From: Enchytraeus crypticus
Lineage: Eukaryota; Annelida; Clitellata; Enchytraeida; Enchytraeidae
Direction: 5' to 3'
Length of the DNA: 64,000 nt
Assembly: GCA_905160935.1 (NCBI GenBank)
Contig: CAJHZI010000679.1
Span: 50,001-114,000, forward strand
Shown here: positions 1 through 11,713 of the stretch, one piece after another
Layout: each line of letters starts with the position of its first letter
How positions within the stretch are numbered: the first letter of the stretch is position 1
Program-made: the position numbers and the translations under genes
Notes under the pieces: model-generated
Told to the model about the DNA's origin: nothing
The model's database searches: none
What the model saw: only the letters and a program-made list of their open reading frames with translations

Positions 1-90
1 TGTATTTCCACTTAATATCTGTTGTCACGCTCTAATGGGAGCACATAATCGACAAGTTGATACTCTTAGAAGCGATGCACGTTTAAGCAT

Positions 91-96
91 TTTATT
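91..96 (-). promoter_or_regulatory. possible polyadenylation signal of the RGS gene
   Basis: AATAAA on the minus strand, about 280 nt downstream of the RGS stop codon. The assignment is positional only; the interval also contains a SINE. Confidence 0.35.
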
Positions 97-111
97 ATCC
101 CTCTCCTTAAT

Positions 112-240
112 AAAAGCTCATGTTAACGTCAGTTTCCTCACTCGAAAGCGATGTCAGTGACGGGTGAGCCCAGAATTTTAAACCCGCACATACTGAACCG
201 CGGTCGAGTATCTTACCGACATCGCCATAGGCTCCAGCCA
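112..240 (-). mobile_element. SINE family A (tRNA-derived), in the RGS 3' flank
   Basis: Family A is a roughly 130-bp element repeated through the window. It has an A-box-like head (ggctggagccagtggcgatg), an internal B box close to ggttcaaatcc, and the 3' end gaggaaactgacgttaac followed by tagctttaccagctttt. This copy is inverted and nearly complete. It lies between the RGS stop codon and a candidate AATAAA, so it is probably transcribed in the 3' UTR. Confidence 0.8.
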
Positions 241-376
241 GAGTTTTAATATTAATATAGCCTTTAGCTTGTTACAAATTTAACCTATAACGTGATTTTC
301 CTTTGACTTCCTCAACAGTAAATAAGCATCATTATTACGAGAGCCATCATTTAAATCATAAATTTTGTCAGGGATG

Positions 377-592
377 TCATAGCGGGGAGCCGGAAGTGGA
401 AGTAGGGAGGGACTGAGAGGCGGGTGCCCTGCCTAATAGTCTCGTGTAGCTGGGTGAGAGTAGAAACCTGGGGTAAGAGTCTCGATTCATTAGTGCCCGG
501 ATTCGCCTCTGAGCAAGGTCAAAGGTCATCCGGTTAGCGCCCTTGTTAAGCGCTTCCTCAGTGGCGACCCTGGTCTCCGAGTCCAGATTAAT
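377..592 (-). CDS. RGS gene, last coding exon with stop
   Basis: The acceptor TTACAG| at 592 is in phase 0 with the preceding exon. The sequence begins INLDSETRVATEEALNKGAN, continues with FDLAQRRIRALMNRDSYPRF and ends in a Pro/Ser-rich tail before TGA at 377-379. This completes all the expected RGS helices. The exon is easy to miss because it lies directly beside an (aatc)n repeat. Confidence 0.92.
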   Translation of the reverse strand: MNLDSETRVATEEALNKGANRMTFDLAQRRIRALMNRDSYPRFLLSPSYTRLLGRAPASQSLPTSTSGSPL

Positions 593-596
593 CTGT

Positions 597-633
<37 letters not shown>

Positions 634-3600
634 ATCGATCGATCGATCGATCAATCAATCACTCAATCAATCAATTAATCAATATTTCTATTAAATAATT
701 CAGGCAATTATTCATTCGATCAATTAATTAAATAATCACTTAATCAAATAAGTAATGAAATATTTATATTAAATAATACAATCAATAGAAAACTCAACCA
801 ACCAACTGACTAATTAATTATTTAATCATTAAATAAACAGTTTTACTACCATGGATGTGTAGGAGGTCAGAGCATTTATTAAATAAATTGATACATCATG
901 TAGGCCAAATGTGTTTATCAGAACAATTTTATAACTAAAACTAAAATTACAATAAATTCATGATAGAGATATTAACTATTTCAACTATTAATAGTTAAGA
1001 ATGATTTAATTCAAAAAAACTACAAATTTTGTTGTGCCCAAAAGGTGAACACATCTGTATTTTAAGATAAATGTACTTCATATCTATGAGAAATATCAAA
1101 TTATATTTCATGCTCAATAGGATTTTAAACGGCAGGAAATTGCACTTGTTCATATGAGAGTTAAATGAAAGATAGCTCGTAATTAAATGTAGAATATAAT
1201 AAAATTAGAAATGTGGCATCTATATATTTAATCTTTAAACTAGAACAATATTGCATGTATGTTATTTTAATACTATTAGATATTGACATACTATTATTTT
1301 AATATTATTATGTATTGGCATACTTTTAACAATTATCGAATGCTATCAGATTCTACCTGTCTCGGGGCTCGCGCTGCTACAAAGTCGCTGTAGATCTCAC
1401 GAGCCTGGTTGCCTAGGTCTTCCTCGCTGACCTTTTTGTACTTCTCGCAGGCCAACCAGAACTCTAGATTCTCTTCGCTGAACTCGCTCTTCAAGAATTC
1501 TCGAAACAGAGACACGCCGTCTGAAACAACAACCGCTCGTTGCTAAAGGTCTGCCAGGGAAGATGCTAAATAATTCCATAAAATTTCGATTTGAATTCAG
1601 AAGTCGTGATTGTGATAAAAAAACCTATTTGGAAATTTTTTAATCTAATATATAGCATCGCTTTTGGCCAGTGTTATGTCCAGAACACTGAATAATAGAC
1701 CAACTGTAAACTGCACGTGGCGTAAGAGGCGACTGAATAAGAATTAAGGAATGCGGAGGAAACCAACCCCAATTCCATATTATTTCATACTTACTGCGAT
1801 ACTTGACTGTGTACTTATTGCGTTATTTGACTTTGTACTTACTACGTTACTAGACTGTTTACTTACTGCGTTACTTGAATGTGTACTTACTGCCTTACTT
1901 GACCGCGTACTTACTGCGTAACTCGACTGCACACTTATTGCTTTACTTGAATGTGTACTTATATCTTTTCGTCACTGCATACATACAGCGTTACTAAACC
2001 ATTAAATTTAAAATATTAACAAATATTATAGTAAATATTAAACATGAATATCAACAAATATGCAAATTATTAAATTTCTCTCAATATAATTACTAAATAT
2101 GTTCTAAATGCTTTCACAAGAAGAAGCGTATTTAAGAAGATGACTGACACTCATCGTTGAGCAGATTATCTGCTGACTCCGCCCACCCCCTCACAATCTC
2201 CAACGCTATTGGTCGAGACTGGCCCTGCCCCTTCAAACTTTTCCTCAGCCCAGACCTGCTAGGCCCCCATCCCCTCCCCCCTGTGGTTCGGTCCATTGGC
2301 CCGGATTCACCATCAGCGCCGGACCCGGCTGATCGCCGAGCAGGGGAGCTATTGTCAGAGAGTCGACGTAGAAAGGACAGGCGGTCTCCTTTAGGTTTCG
2401 GACTAAATTAACACATAAGAATTATTAATTTCAAGAAATTTCAAGAAATTAATTAAAAATTAAATTAAATTAAAATAAAATTTTATTTCAAGAAATTAAT
2501 TAAAATGATAAAGAAATTGATTCGCAGATGCCACCTCAAGTTCTATAAAGAGCAACGGCGACTCCTAAGTTTAGCGATTTAGCGTAGATTGTGTAAGAGT
2601 TGTGAGGCTGCAAGTGGATAACTTGGTTGGGTGCTCTCAGCACTCATCTCACCTCGGGAATGGAATAAAATAGCTCAGCATGGAATATAATTATATTCAT
2701 GTTAAGTCCGGGAAGCTGAATAGACCAACTGTTAACTGCTCGTGTTTTAAGAGGCTACTAAGTAAAAAATGGGTAAACAGGATATTTTCTCAGGGAATGA
2801 CGCCCCTGCCCTGTAATTGTCAGTCAAAGCTGAGGAAGGCATAGGGGGCCCACCTCGTCAAAAGCATAGCCCCCAAGAAAACAATGGTATATCACGACCA
2901 TGGATCTGCCAGTAGGCAGTGCACTAAGAGAGAGAGGAAGAGAGAAAGGTATTAACTTTTTCGCCAATGGAGGGCTTGATATAGACGTGAAAGCAGACTC
3001 TGAGTATAAATATAAATCTTGGACCTGCTATTTGGCTGAACACTAGAAAGAGAGAGAGAGAGCTAAAACGAGGGATGGAAAGGAATAGATTCTTTAATAA
3101 AGCTGGTTAAGCTAAGGTTAACGTTAGTTTCCTCACTCGAAAGCGATGCGCACTCACTAACTTGCACGTATTTAAATTGCATTGTTCTCATTTGATTTAA
3201 AATTATTAAGAAGTTTTCGAACTAAGACAATTATGATAATTCCTACCTAGTATTGTGCAAAGAATTAGTGCTAGGCCTTGACCTAGTTTCAATCCTTAAC
3301 CAATCATCACACGGAATCGTCACGTGACTTCCTGCCAGTGACCTTCCCCCTCTAGCGTTGTCGGTCTCAAAGCTATCAGCAATCTGAACAATCAATCGAA
3401 AAATATTTATTATTATGACTAATAACTAAGTAAAAGATTGATTGATATAGTTATTTTTATTGATTCAATGTAGGTTTTAATCAAAAAACACTATACATTC
3501 AATCATTCAATCTCTCATCAATCAATCAATAAATCAGTCAATCATTCAATCAATCAACCAATCAATCAATGAATCAAACGATCAATCCATCAATCTATCT

Positions 3601-6600
3601 ACAGTATAAATCAATCAAAAATGCCACTGGCATTACATGTAGATCAGTTAGTCTGGTCTGTTAGTCTTACTGGTCAGTTAGTCTCACCATTATTTGTCAG
3701 TTAGTCTCACCTAACTGATTTAAATTCCTGTCAAATTAATTAATTTGAGCACTAGGCTATCAATTATGAAACTTCTAGCAAATACTATTTCATCTCTTTC
3801 GATACTAAGTCATAGGCAGTGACTTAGGTTCCTGTTATATTCTGCTCAGTCCTCTCTCTCTCAACTCAGACGTGGTCAAAAGACTGGTAAAGCTAATGTT
3901 TACGTCAGTTTCCTCACTTGAAAGCGATGTCAGTGACGGGATAGCCCAGGATTTGAACCCCTCACATACAGATCCGCGGTCGAATATCTTACCGACAGCC
4001 AGTGGTGATGTCGGTGTTAGATTTCTATCAATTCAAGCATCACCCATACACTCAATTGTTTGCTTTATCGATGGATGGATTGCGTTAGTATAAAAAGTGG
4101 TTGACTGATGCTGAAGATTGCACATTTCTAACTTAGGATTCTATCTGTGATAAGTAACTTTCTGCCAACTCCTACCTCTTCCTCATAACTCCTTCTCCTC
4201 CTTTTCCTCTCTTTCTCTTTCTCTCTCTCTCTCTCAACTAGGAAGCAGAGTATTAACCTCAGACATGAGTACATATAGAAAACTTTGGTTACTGAGCACC
4301 ATCACGATTTTGTTATTAAATAATAATTTGCAAGTAAATTAAATTAAATTAAGATTTATATTAATTAATAAGTATCATACTGTAGATAGTTTTACCTTGC
4401 AGTTAATTTAATAATTGATGTTTTTATCGTAATACAACCTTTTATTTGTTTTATGTCAGAGTAAACAGCAAGTAAAACATACTTAATTAGAAACTTAAAA
4501 AATAATCAGGAAGAGGGTTACCACTAAAGAACCTAAGCTCTGTGACCTCTGCTCTGTGTTTCAATATTTCTATTCCAAATTTCGCTGTCCATGACTATAA
4601 CATACATGACTATGTAATTTGGCATCGTCTATGTATCTGCTCGCAGCAGAGCTACACCACTGCCCTAGAAACATCATAGTAATATCTTACAGCAACTCCG
4701 TGTTCAACACTATTAAAATCTTTACTAGAATCTCAAGCAAATACAGGAGGGTTCACTCAGTACCAAAGCGAGACGTAACCGTGCTGAGATAAGGCGCGAT
4801 CATAACGGACTGGAACAGAACATCTCATTATCTCATCGGCTGCTCTTGAGCTAATCTCTAGTGCTCGGTTCTATCTCCCAGCTCTTAGGCAGGAATAGCG
4901 TCATATGAACAGTAGACATACAGAGGTGGAAAACAACGAGATGATATCAGAACCTCGATTGCTAGCTTCTGATTTGTTGGTTTTAAGTATAGGAAAAGGT
5001 TTGTGAATCAGTGTTTCAGCAATATTTTAACACACATATAAACTTATATGTATAATATTGTATATACATTAGTGTGTTGACTATTTTCATTATTTTTCGC
5101 TACAAAACTGAAACTCCATACATTCGAGGAACTATTGCATTTCAACGACTGTATCAACATCAATTTTATTTAAAAAAATTAAAAAAGTTCCCCCACCTTT
5201 TAATTTTTCTTCTTCACACATATACCCCATTTTGACTATCGGTTTCAATTTAACACTGAATTTCATATGACGTTCTAGACTGCTTTCAATCACATTCCCA
5301 GTTAAATTCTCTGTTATTTGATGTCACCAACGTTAATGGAGAATGGAAAAGCACGGTGGATAAAGAGCTCTACCAGAGGCAAGTTAAGAGTGGAGGAAAG
5401 ATTGGCTATTCAACGGTCAAACAAGCCCCTTTGGAATCAATCCATACCAGAAAACGAATCCGACTATCAACAACTCAACCTCAATTCAGCTCTTCTCAAT
5501 CGCAACCCACACAAACACATAGTACTGTCTCAGAATCTGCGGATTCTGAAACCTGATTCTTCACCCTGGTCGTCAGCCTCTTCTTTCACGTCATCTTCGC
5601 CTAAGTGCAAATCGAAGAACCAAAGAGGAAGCCCTAGAACAGCGGAACTACTTGTACTGAAAAACAATATTTCTACACATAAAGCACATGACGTTCTGGC
5701 AATCATTGCTGAACGTCACATGACGTTCAGCAATGACACATGACGCATGACGCATGACGTTCAGCACATGACGTTCCGGTTCCAAGTCAGACGGGTGTCT
5801 GGAGACGAGTAATCTCTGAAGGAAAGAAAAAAAACAATTCAAAAACTTCAAGACAAAGATCCCTATTGTCTACAGTTTGATGGAAGGAGATTGCAAGGGG
5901 AAGAGTATCAAATAGTACTGCTGAAAAATATCACAACTGAAATCAAACTCGATATTCTTAAATGTGACAGTGGTTCCGCTGCAGCCATTCACAAGCAACT
6001 ACATCAGCTACCTGATGAATATGATGCTTGGGAAAATATTCGCATGATTATCTGCGACACGACCGCAGTAAATACTGGTCGTTTTCACGGAATTGTAAAG
6101 CTCATAAAGTTCTCACATTACAAACTTCATTACTTTACCTTTCGCTCTACACGCTGAGCTATTGGAATGCTTCAAGACGAGAAAGAAAGTTCTTTAGTTT
6201 CATTTTAGTTGTTTTCCACTAAACACATCAATTTGAAACAGAAATGTATATTAGCTTAGAAATGTTGATAAATAAATTGATTGATTGATTGAGTGATTAA
6301 TTGATCGGACGATGGATTAAGTGTAAATATTTCCAAAAAAGCTCAATACCAGCATAACTATTATCACTCTTGACTTACAATTCAATAAATTCTAAGTCAA
6401 GAGTTTAAAACATAGAACGTACAAATCGATACCCTATTAGTTCCTCGGGATGAGTGAATAGTTTTCCGTTGTCTTGATCTCGCTGTGATCGCCCCTTCAT
6501 CATGTCCCCCCACGCTATGACTGCGCCTCACTGACTGGATCCACCTCGTCAGGGTTCTGCCACCCAACGTCGGCGTGGCTTCACCGTCAGATGACCTGCC

Positions 6601-6861
6601 GGTGGAGCGCAGGGAGACGAGGTAGTTGGTCACGGAGCCCACCCTCTGCTTGGCTGAGAGCTTTGTGGCGCTGCAGGCGGGGTGCAGGTCGAGTGAAGGT
6701 CTAGGGCACGATGAGGGGGAGCTCAGAGGTGAGACAAGTGGGTGAGAGAGCTGCGTCTCTTCTAAACATCCGGAATGTGATCTGGTGATGTTACCTTGAG
6801 AATGTAAATTAAGTATTGATTAGCCAGTAATAATAATAAGGACCTTTACAGCCCAGGGCAT

Positions 6862-6899
<38 letters not shown>

Positions 6900-9316
6900 T
6901 TTATAATAGAGGTTTAACGTCCGTTTCCTCATACAAGGATTATGTCAGGAACGTTCAACAGTAATAGCTGTTGATAAGTTGGTTATTTTTTATGATCTAT
7001 AATGAAGAAATTTGTGAATCAATTGAAATATTAATAATTTTCGCTTGATGATGATTCCTTGCACTTGTTTAGATCCCTTTTATTTTAATTAGTGTCATAA
7101 ATAATATCTAACAATATACCATTTATTGAATCTCAATCTAGAAAGGAATCAATAATTTGAGATCTATTAGGGTGCCTTATTTGGTTTTCTCAGATCAGTG
7201 CTAGAACAAAAACATACTTTTTTGAATTTTTCGCAAAATACACAACAATATTCAATCAAATTGAATTTTTCTGTAACTAAACTATTATAATTATTATTAT
7301 TTATTATACAAACTAACCAAATTTAGACAATTTTTTTGATTTGCTGAAAATTCTAGAACGGGACGATGCAGCTGTTGCTGTCGAACGTTCAGCTGTTTTA
7401 GATTCTCTCACTTCTCTCGCACTGACAGATCGAGCGACTTTACTGGTCTGAGGTTCTGTCGCGTTAGCTCCAGAGATATCCAGCAAGTCACAGGAATCCG
7501 AATCCACTAACCTTCCTCCTTCCACTGGATGTGAAGTGCCTGCTCCTTGCGGACTAAAGACATCATCAGAGCTTGGCGAATCCTCCCGGGACCGCAATCC
7601 AGATGTGCTAGAAACTGACCGCCTAGCGTGACCCAGGTAAAACACTGTCTGAGCGGTGGATGAGGGCGAATCCAAGTGGTTCAACGATATAGAATCTGAT
7701 GGAAAGTTTTCTGAGCTTAAATCCGAAAGGTGTTCAGCAGTTTGTAACGATAGATAGGGGTCGTTATTTTTTCTTTCTCGGTTTGATGTAGCGTTACAGA
7801 ACTCGGAGGATTTTTCTGAAGGGTCCCCCCATGAAGTCATAGATGGAGATAGAGATTCGTTTCTGAAAGCTTTAGAATGAGGAAGTGACGGGGAAGGTGG
7901 AGTGACGACAAGTTCTGCTGGCATAATAAATGGACGTTTGATGTTCGCTTTACTTGTAATATTAATTATTAAACCCGTTTCGTCATCGTCTTCTTCTACC
8001 GGCACATGTGGACAAGAAGAATTCTTTTTTATTCCACTTAACGACGCTGAAGTATTTCTATTTAATTCGTTATTTATTAGAGATTCTAAGCCTAAAGATA
8101 GTTTTTCCATGTCTTCTTTATCCACTAAGAGATCATTGCACTGTTTGCTTTCTAAATCACGTGATTTAGGTTCGCTGTTATTTAAATCCATAGTCCGTTT
8201 TTGTTCTTCGGTATGTTTTCCTTTAGAATTTCGTTTATTCCGCATTTGTTTAAAATACGTCAAGGCGCTGTGTGTGGAAGCCTGACATTGTTGTCTACTC
8301 AAATCTGCGGAGTCGGAGCCTTTCTCAGAATTTGTACCAAACTTTCGTCGCGGAGGCACGGACAAACTTGGCAGAAAACTTGCCAAAGACTTACTTCTTC
8401 TTGCCGGTTCTGTGTTCGACTTGTCCGATCTATTCACTGAGGTATAGTCGCTAATCTGTTGAGCAGATTTTCTAAAATCTCCCCTCAACAAACTCGCCAT
8501 TGTTATCAACTTGTTCGCCTTCCTCTGCTTCTGCTGTGGCATAGAAACACCGGAAAACTTTCGATCTACCTTATCCACTGTGCGTGGCTTCACACTACCA
8601 TCTCCACATTCGACTTCTGATTGGGCACTTAAGGGAATCTGACGCAAGGATGGGGGTTCTTTTCTTAGAGTTTTCGAGTTTGGATCGAGATCGTCGTTGG
8701 ATAAGTGCAGGCGCTGATGAGAACGGATTCCTGAGTCCTGATCTGCAATGCTGTGATCCACAGCCTCTTGTCGTCTCATAACCTTCACATCAGATGTTCT
8801 AGAACATTTTCTATGATTCATATTTCCACCTTTGCTCTCAGTTGATAAGCCTAAAGTTACCTCGTTGCACTGGGTTATGTTTCTATGCACTCCACCCTCA
8901 CGGATATTATCAGAAGATGATGATGTAAGAGGTGAGATTGTGGCGATGTCGATATGTTTATTGAGCTGTGATACTTTACCGGAAGTGGAATCGGATTTCC
9001 GTCGTCTTGAAAATTCACTCTCACTCTTTCCATAATTTTCATCAAACAAACCGCAATCGATGACATCGTCGCCAAAACTCCAGAGACTCTCCGTTGATCC
9101 CACAGGTTCCTGTGGACTCATCTGGAGCGGTGGCTCTTGAGCGACTCCGGAACCGGATTCTTCCAGAGATGCTGATGGATTGCTCCGTGTGGACCCGGGT
9201 GATGATGATTTAGTTTGGCTTGGTGCCTTTCGAAATATTGTTAGAGAATAAGAGGCAGGGAATTTCGATTTTGTACATATTTTGTCATAGATCTCTACAT
9301 CAGTTCCGTCGTTCAT
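377..9316 (-). CDS. RGS-domain protein with long disordered N-terminal region (gene span)
   Basis: Regulator of G-protein signalling, expected to act as a GTPase-activating protein for G-alpha subunits. I place exons at 9316-7318, 6761-6433, 2402-2149, 1520-1357 and 592-377. The last three join in phase into a full RGS box: helix WAESADNLLNDE, then LFREFLKSEFSEENLEFWLA with the Asn of EEN that contacts G-alpha switch regions, then INLDSETR, and the C-terminal helix LMNRDSYPRFLLS. The sequence looks most like the R4/RGS3-type box, and the protein ends 21 residues after PSYTRLL. The N-terminal 666 residues are Ser/Arg/Lys-rich with no recognised fold, as in long RGS3 forms. One junction is unresolved: the 6433 exon ends in phase 0 but the 2402 exon starts in phase 2, so a small exon or a different splice site is missing. 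The start at 9316 follows an acceptor-like CAG, so a 5' UTR or further coding exon upstream is likely. The RGS identity is certain; the single-gene link to the N-terminal exons is inferred. Confidence 0.8.
598..680. repeat. (aatc)n microsatellite
   Basis: A run of aatc and gatc tetranucleotides starting 6 bp upstream (in the minus-strand sense) of the last RGS exon. It forms the intron side of that acceptor. Confidence 0.9.
1357..1520 (-). CDS. RGS gene, central RGS-box exon
   Basis: The acceptor TTTCAG| at 1520 and donor CAG|GTAGAA at 1357 bound the exon. The translation includes SLFREFLKSEFSEENLEFWL and ACEKYKKVSEEDLGNQAREI, the most conserved part of the family. The exon enters in phase 1 and leaves in phase 0. 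Confidence 0.95.
1672..1790 (+). mobile_element. SINE family D-like 5' fragment
   Basis: The segment gaccaactgtaaactgcacg and the following aagaggcgactgaataa match the 5' part of the full family D element at 45060-45337. The 3' (atg)n end is absent. Confidence 0.5.
1788..1995 (+). repeat. 24-bp minisatellite
   Basis: About eight diverged copies of cttactgcgttacttgactg plus tgta lie in the intron between the RGS exons at 1520 and 2149. Confidence 0.85.
2149..2402 (-). CDS. RGS gene, exon with linker and first RGS helices
   Basis: The acceptor ATTTAG|T at 2402 enters in phase 2, and the donor GAGT|GTCAGT at 2149 leaves in phase 1. It encodes a Gly/Ser/Arg-rich linker and then ALEIVRGWAESADNLLNDE, the canonical start of an RGS box. 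The split codon T|AC gives Tyr, as in R4-family boxes (helix then YG). Confidence 0.88.
2698..2960 (+). mobile_element. composite SINE (family D-like head, family E tail)
   Basis: It starts with a family D-like head (gaccaactgttaactgctcg). It ends with the family E module, catggatctgccagtaggca then gtgcactaagagagagagg. Family E ends also occur at 15630, 60420 and 62056. Confidence 0.55.
3099..3148 (-). mobile_element. SINE family A, 3'-end fragment
   Basis: About 50 bp of the family A 3' end (aaagctggttaagctaaggt then aacgttagtttcctcactcg). The tRNA-like part is missing, as in a 5'-truncated retrotransposed copy. Confidence 0.7.
3480..3600. repeat. (atca)n degenerate microsatellite
   Basis: Interrupted atcaatc repeats in the large RGS intron. 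I see nothing coding here. Confidence 0.75.
3880..4012 (-). mobile_element. SINE family A copy
   Basis: A near-full inverted copy with the B-box complement ggatttgaacc and the 3' end aagactggtaaagctaatgt. Confidence 0.8.
5318..6160 (+). pseudogene. decayed transposase-like remnant
   Basis: This segment in the RGS intron carries broken open frames on the strand opposite the host gene. The second part (about 5891-6157) reads EYDAWENIRMIICDTTAVNT, then GRFHG. A D-T-T-x-x-N-T-G block of this type is familiar from uncharacterised transposon-derived proteins in invertebrate genomes, where the Asp would be a DDE-type catalytic residue. The first part (5318-5743) is Gln/Ser-rich, and its frame is lost near 5556. 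The stretch at 5690-5790 repeats catgacgttc in both orientations. The superfamily is uncertain and it is clearly not functional. Confidence 0.45.
6433..6761 (-). CDS. RGS gene, second N-terminal exon
   Basis: The acceptor GTTTAG|AA at 6761 is in phase with the upstream exon's phase-1 donor. About 109 codons stay open and include SAKQRVGSVTNYLVSLR and LTRWIQSVRRSHSVGG. The donor is uncertain: AGG|GTATCG at 6433 leaves phase 0, and a GTACGT lies about 10 nt further. Neither matches the phase-2 acceptor at 2402, so the downstream join is unresolved. Confidence 0.6.
6861..6958 (-). mobile_element. SINE family C, 3' end with (ATT)n tail
   Basis: Inverted 3' end of family C: an (aat)n tail, then gtttaacgtccgtttcctca and tacaaggattatgtcagg. 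The same end recurs at 31535, 40030, 42519, 47770, 47969 and 62300. Confidence 0.75.
7318..9316 (-). CDS. RGS gene, N-terminal exon (low-complexity, Ser-rich)
   Basis: Open for 666 codons from ATG at 9314-9316, reading MNDGTDVEIYDKICTKS. It is rich in Ser, Arg and Lys with acidic patches and many phosphorylation-like SP/RRxS sites (for example RRKSDS, RRSVSS, REDSPSSDD). No domain is recognised. An in-frame TAG at 7313-7315 lies inside a good donor (G|GTTAGT). Splicing there (phase 1) joins in frame to the acceptor at 6761, so I prefer a spliced exon to a 667-residue intronless protein. Confidence 0.75.
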
Positions 9317-10317
9317 GATTTGTGTTCTGAAAGCGGTTTGTTAGATGTAGAAGATTTTATTTCTTGGTAATTTCTTGGATTATCCGGTTTTAGATTTCCT
9401 AATTCTTCTACATTTATGCCGCCTATCGTCATCGATGCTTTTGACAATTTAAATGTCTTTATCTCGATATCCTTACAATATACTACTCAGCTATTACCGC
9501 AATTAATCTCTTTCGTATTAGTGTCAGGGCTCTATCTACTATTCCACAACGATTAGTATCATTGCACTTACAATCCTAACTATATTATTTAGTCGACAAA
9601 TATCTTATGTATACACTTTAATAAAGCCAATATCAGCAATATTAATACTGAAGCAGGCTTCAAATTTAGACGCTACATTTCACGATGTTACGATCTTGAT
9701 ACATATCACAATTTACCAATGGTAAATATTTCCCCTGCACGTAATTACTGCATAATTTATAATGCAATTAATGAATACTTTAGATAACTATTTACTTATT
9801 AATCGGTCTCTAATAGAATATTTTATGCTCACTTTAAATGAAGAAATAAAACGATATAATATATAAATAAACTAGCTTTAATTAATTTTTCAAGATTTTC
9901 AGTATGCAAATTAGATAGATCTACGAACTAAAATATCGAGACCTCAGATACTCTATGGAATATATCTCTGTACCACACGTATATGTAAGACATTGACTGC
10001 ACTGGACTATATCTGCGTATTGTTGTAGAACTGTGTTATATACACTGAACTAGATATATAGGTACTTTACTAGCAAGGCACTGGCCTCACCGGACTAGAA
10101 ATACCTAATAATGTAGCTGGGTTTTTGATAAACTAGACCTGACCTCGCTAAAGTAATAATAATAATAACCTCCGACAATTTCAATAGCGGTGTCATGGTC
10201 GGTGTCCGGTCTTCGAGACCGCTTTACAGATTCCTGGCAGGTTATTATTAATCCTTTCCATGGTTAATCACATCTTTTTCTATAGATAATTTAGCAGTAC
10301 ATTATGTAGTGGTACAT

Positions 10318-10455
10318 GGCTGGAGCCTCTGGCGATATCGGTAAGATATTCGACCGCGGATCAGTATGTGCGGGGTTCAAATCCTAGGGCCGCCCGTCAC
10401 TGACATCGCCATCGAGTGAGAAAACTGACGTTAACACTAGCTTTACCAGCTTTTG
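10318..10455 (+). mobile_element. SINE family A, full copy
   Basis: Head ggctggagcctctggcgata, B box ggttcaaatcc and tail gttaacactagctttaccag are all present. Confidence 0.85.
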
Positions 10456-10739
10456 TAGCAATATATTAGCTACCCATTAGCTACTAGATTTCTGTACTCT
10501 AGCAGCAAACAATTAGCTACAGTGTATTGGACTGGTTCTAGGTTCTGGAACAGTTTTCTGTATACCTATACCGTAGGTTCTACGTATCAGCAGGTTTCTA
10601 TTTAGACTTCGTGTTCGTAAACATAACTGTAAACGCAAACATTAAACTCTCGCGCACTTAACAGATACAAACTGAAAGTCAATCCATCTTCGACTTTCCA
10701 TTTGGGAGGTAAAACTGATGTGCGAGTTTGTAGGTAGAA

Positions 10740-10800
10740 GAGTCCGAGAGAGAGAGAAAGGGGGGGAGAGAGAGAGAAAGAAAGAGATAGAGAGAGAGAA

Positions 10801-10831
<31 letters not shown>

Positions 10832-10850
10832 AAGAGAGGAGAGAAACAAT
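10740..10850. repeat. (ag)n microsatellite
   Basis: Low-complexity GA tract. Confidence 0.9.
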
Positions 10851-10959
10851 AGCTATGAATTACACAGAAGGTACTCGCTTACAGGTCTCTGTATATTCAG
10901 ACAACTATTGTTTAAAGCATTAACGGGTGTTAGCAGCTAATACCAACAAAATGGGTGCA

Positions 10960-11200
10960 CAGGAAAGCATAGACACCGATTCCCATCTCTAACTAGCACA
11001 CTGGAGTGCTGATTCCCACCTATAACTAGCGCACTAAAGCACTGATTCCCATCTCTAACTAGCACACTTAAATACTGATTCCCATCTTTCCATCTATAAC
11101 TAGCACACTTAAACACTGATTCCCATCTTTAACAAGCACACTACAGCACTGATTCCCCTCTTTAACTAGGGTACTGAGGCACTGATTCCCATCTTTAACT
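10960..11200 (+). repeat. ~33-bp minisatellite
   Basis: About seven or eight copies built on ctgattcccatctctaacta followed by gcacact and a variable spacer. Confidence 0.85.
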
Positions 11201-11617
11201 AACAAGCTCATGAGAATATATACGAGGCCATTGTACTGCATGGAACAGAAAACCTGGAGAAGAAAGAATAAATCCCGACACCTTCGTGGAAGATTCCTAA
11301 CTTATCTGATATCTGAAAACTTGAGCGGACTATAGGAGTTCGTATAATCAGAGGTTACTCTCCCTTCCTATTTCCTCCTTCCACGTTCCCTTTCGCTCAG
11401 ATTACTGGTAGAATTTACTATTCAGAATTTAAAGAGCTTGAAAAAAGTGTAGTAGGGGGAGGGCAGGGGGTCTGACTTAAACGTATATACTTTTTATTAT
11501 ATTTGCTACAAGGACATAGAAACCGTCATAACTCAATTGCCTTTGACACCCGAGTTAGAACTTCGAAGGTGACTCTTGAAAACTTTCTATTGTTCAGCGA
11601 AATGTCAGCTCAAATGT

Positions 11618-11618
11618 T

Positions 11619-11682
<64 letters not shown>
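11618..11682. repeat. (ta)n microsatellite
   Basis: Pure TA tract, interrupted once. Confidence 0.9.
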
Positions 11683-11713
11683 CTCATTGCCTGAACTTAA
11701 GCGTCATACTGTA

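Noticed and set aside
2157..2411. Plus-strand open frame of about 84 codons
   Set aside because: It is antisense to the RGS exon at 2149-2402, whose minus-strand translation carries a clear RGS helix and splice sites.
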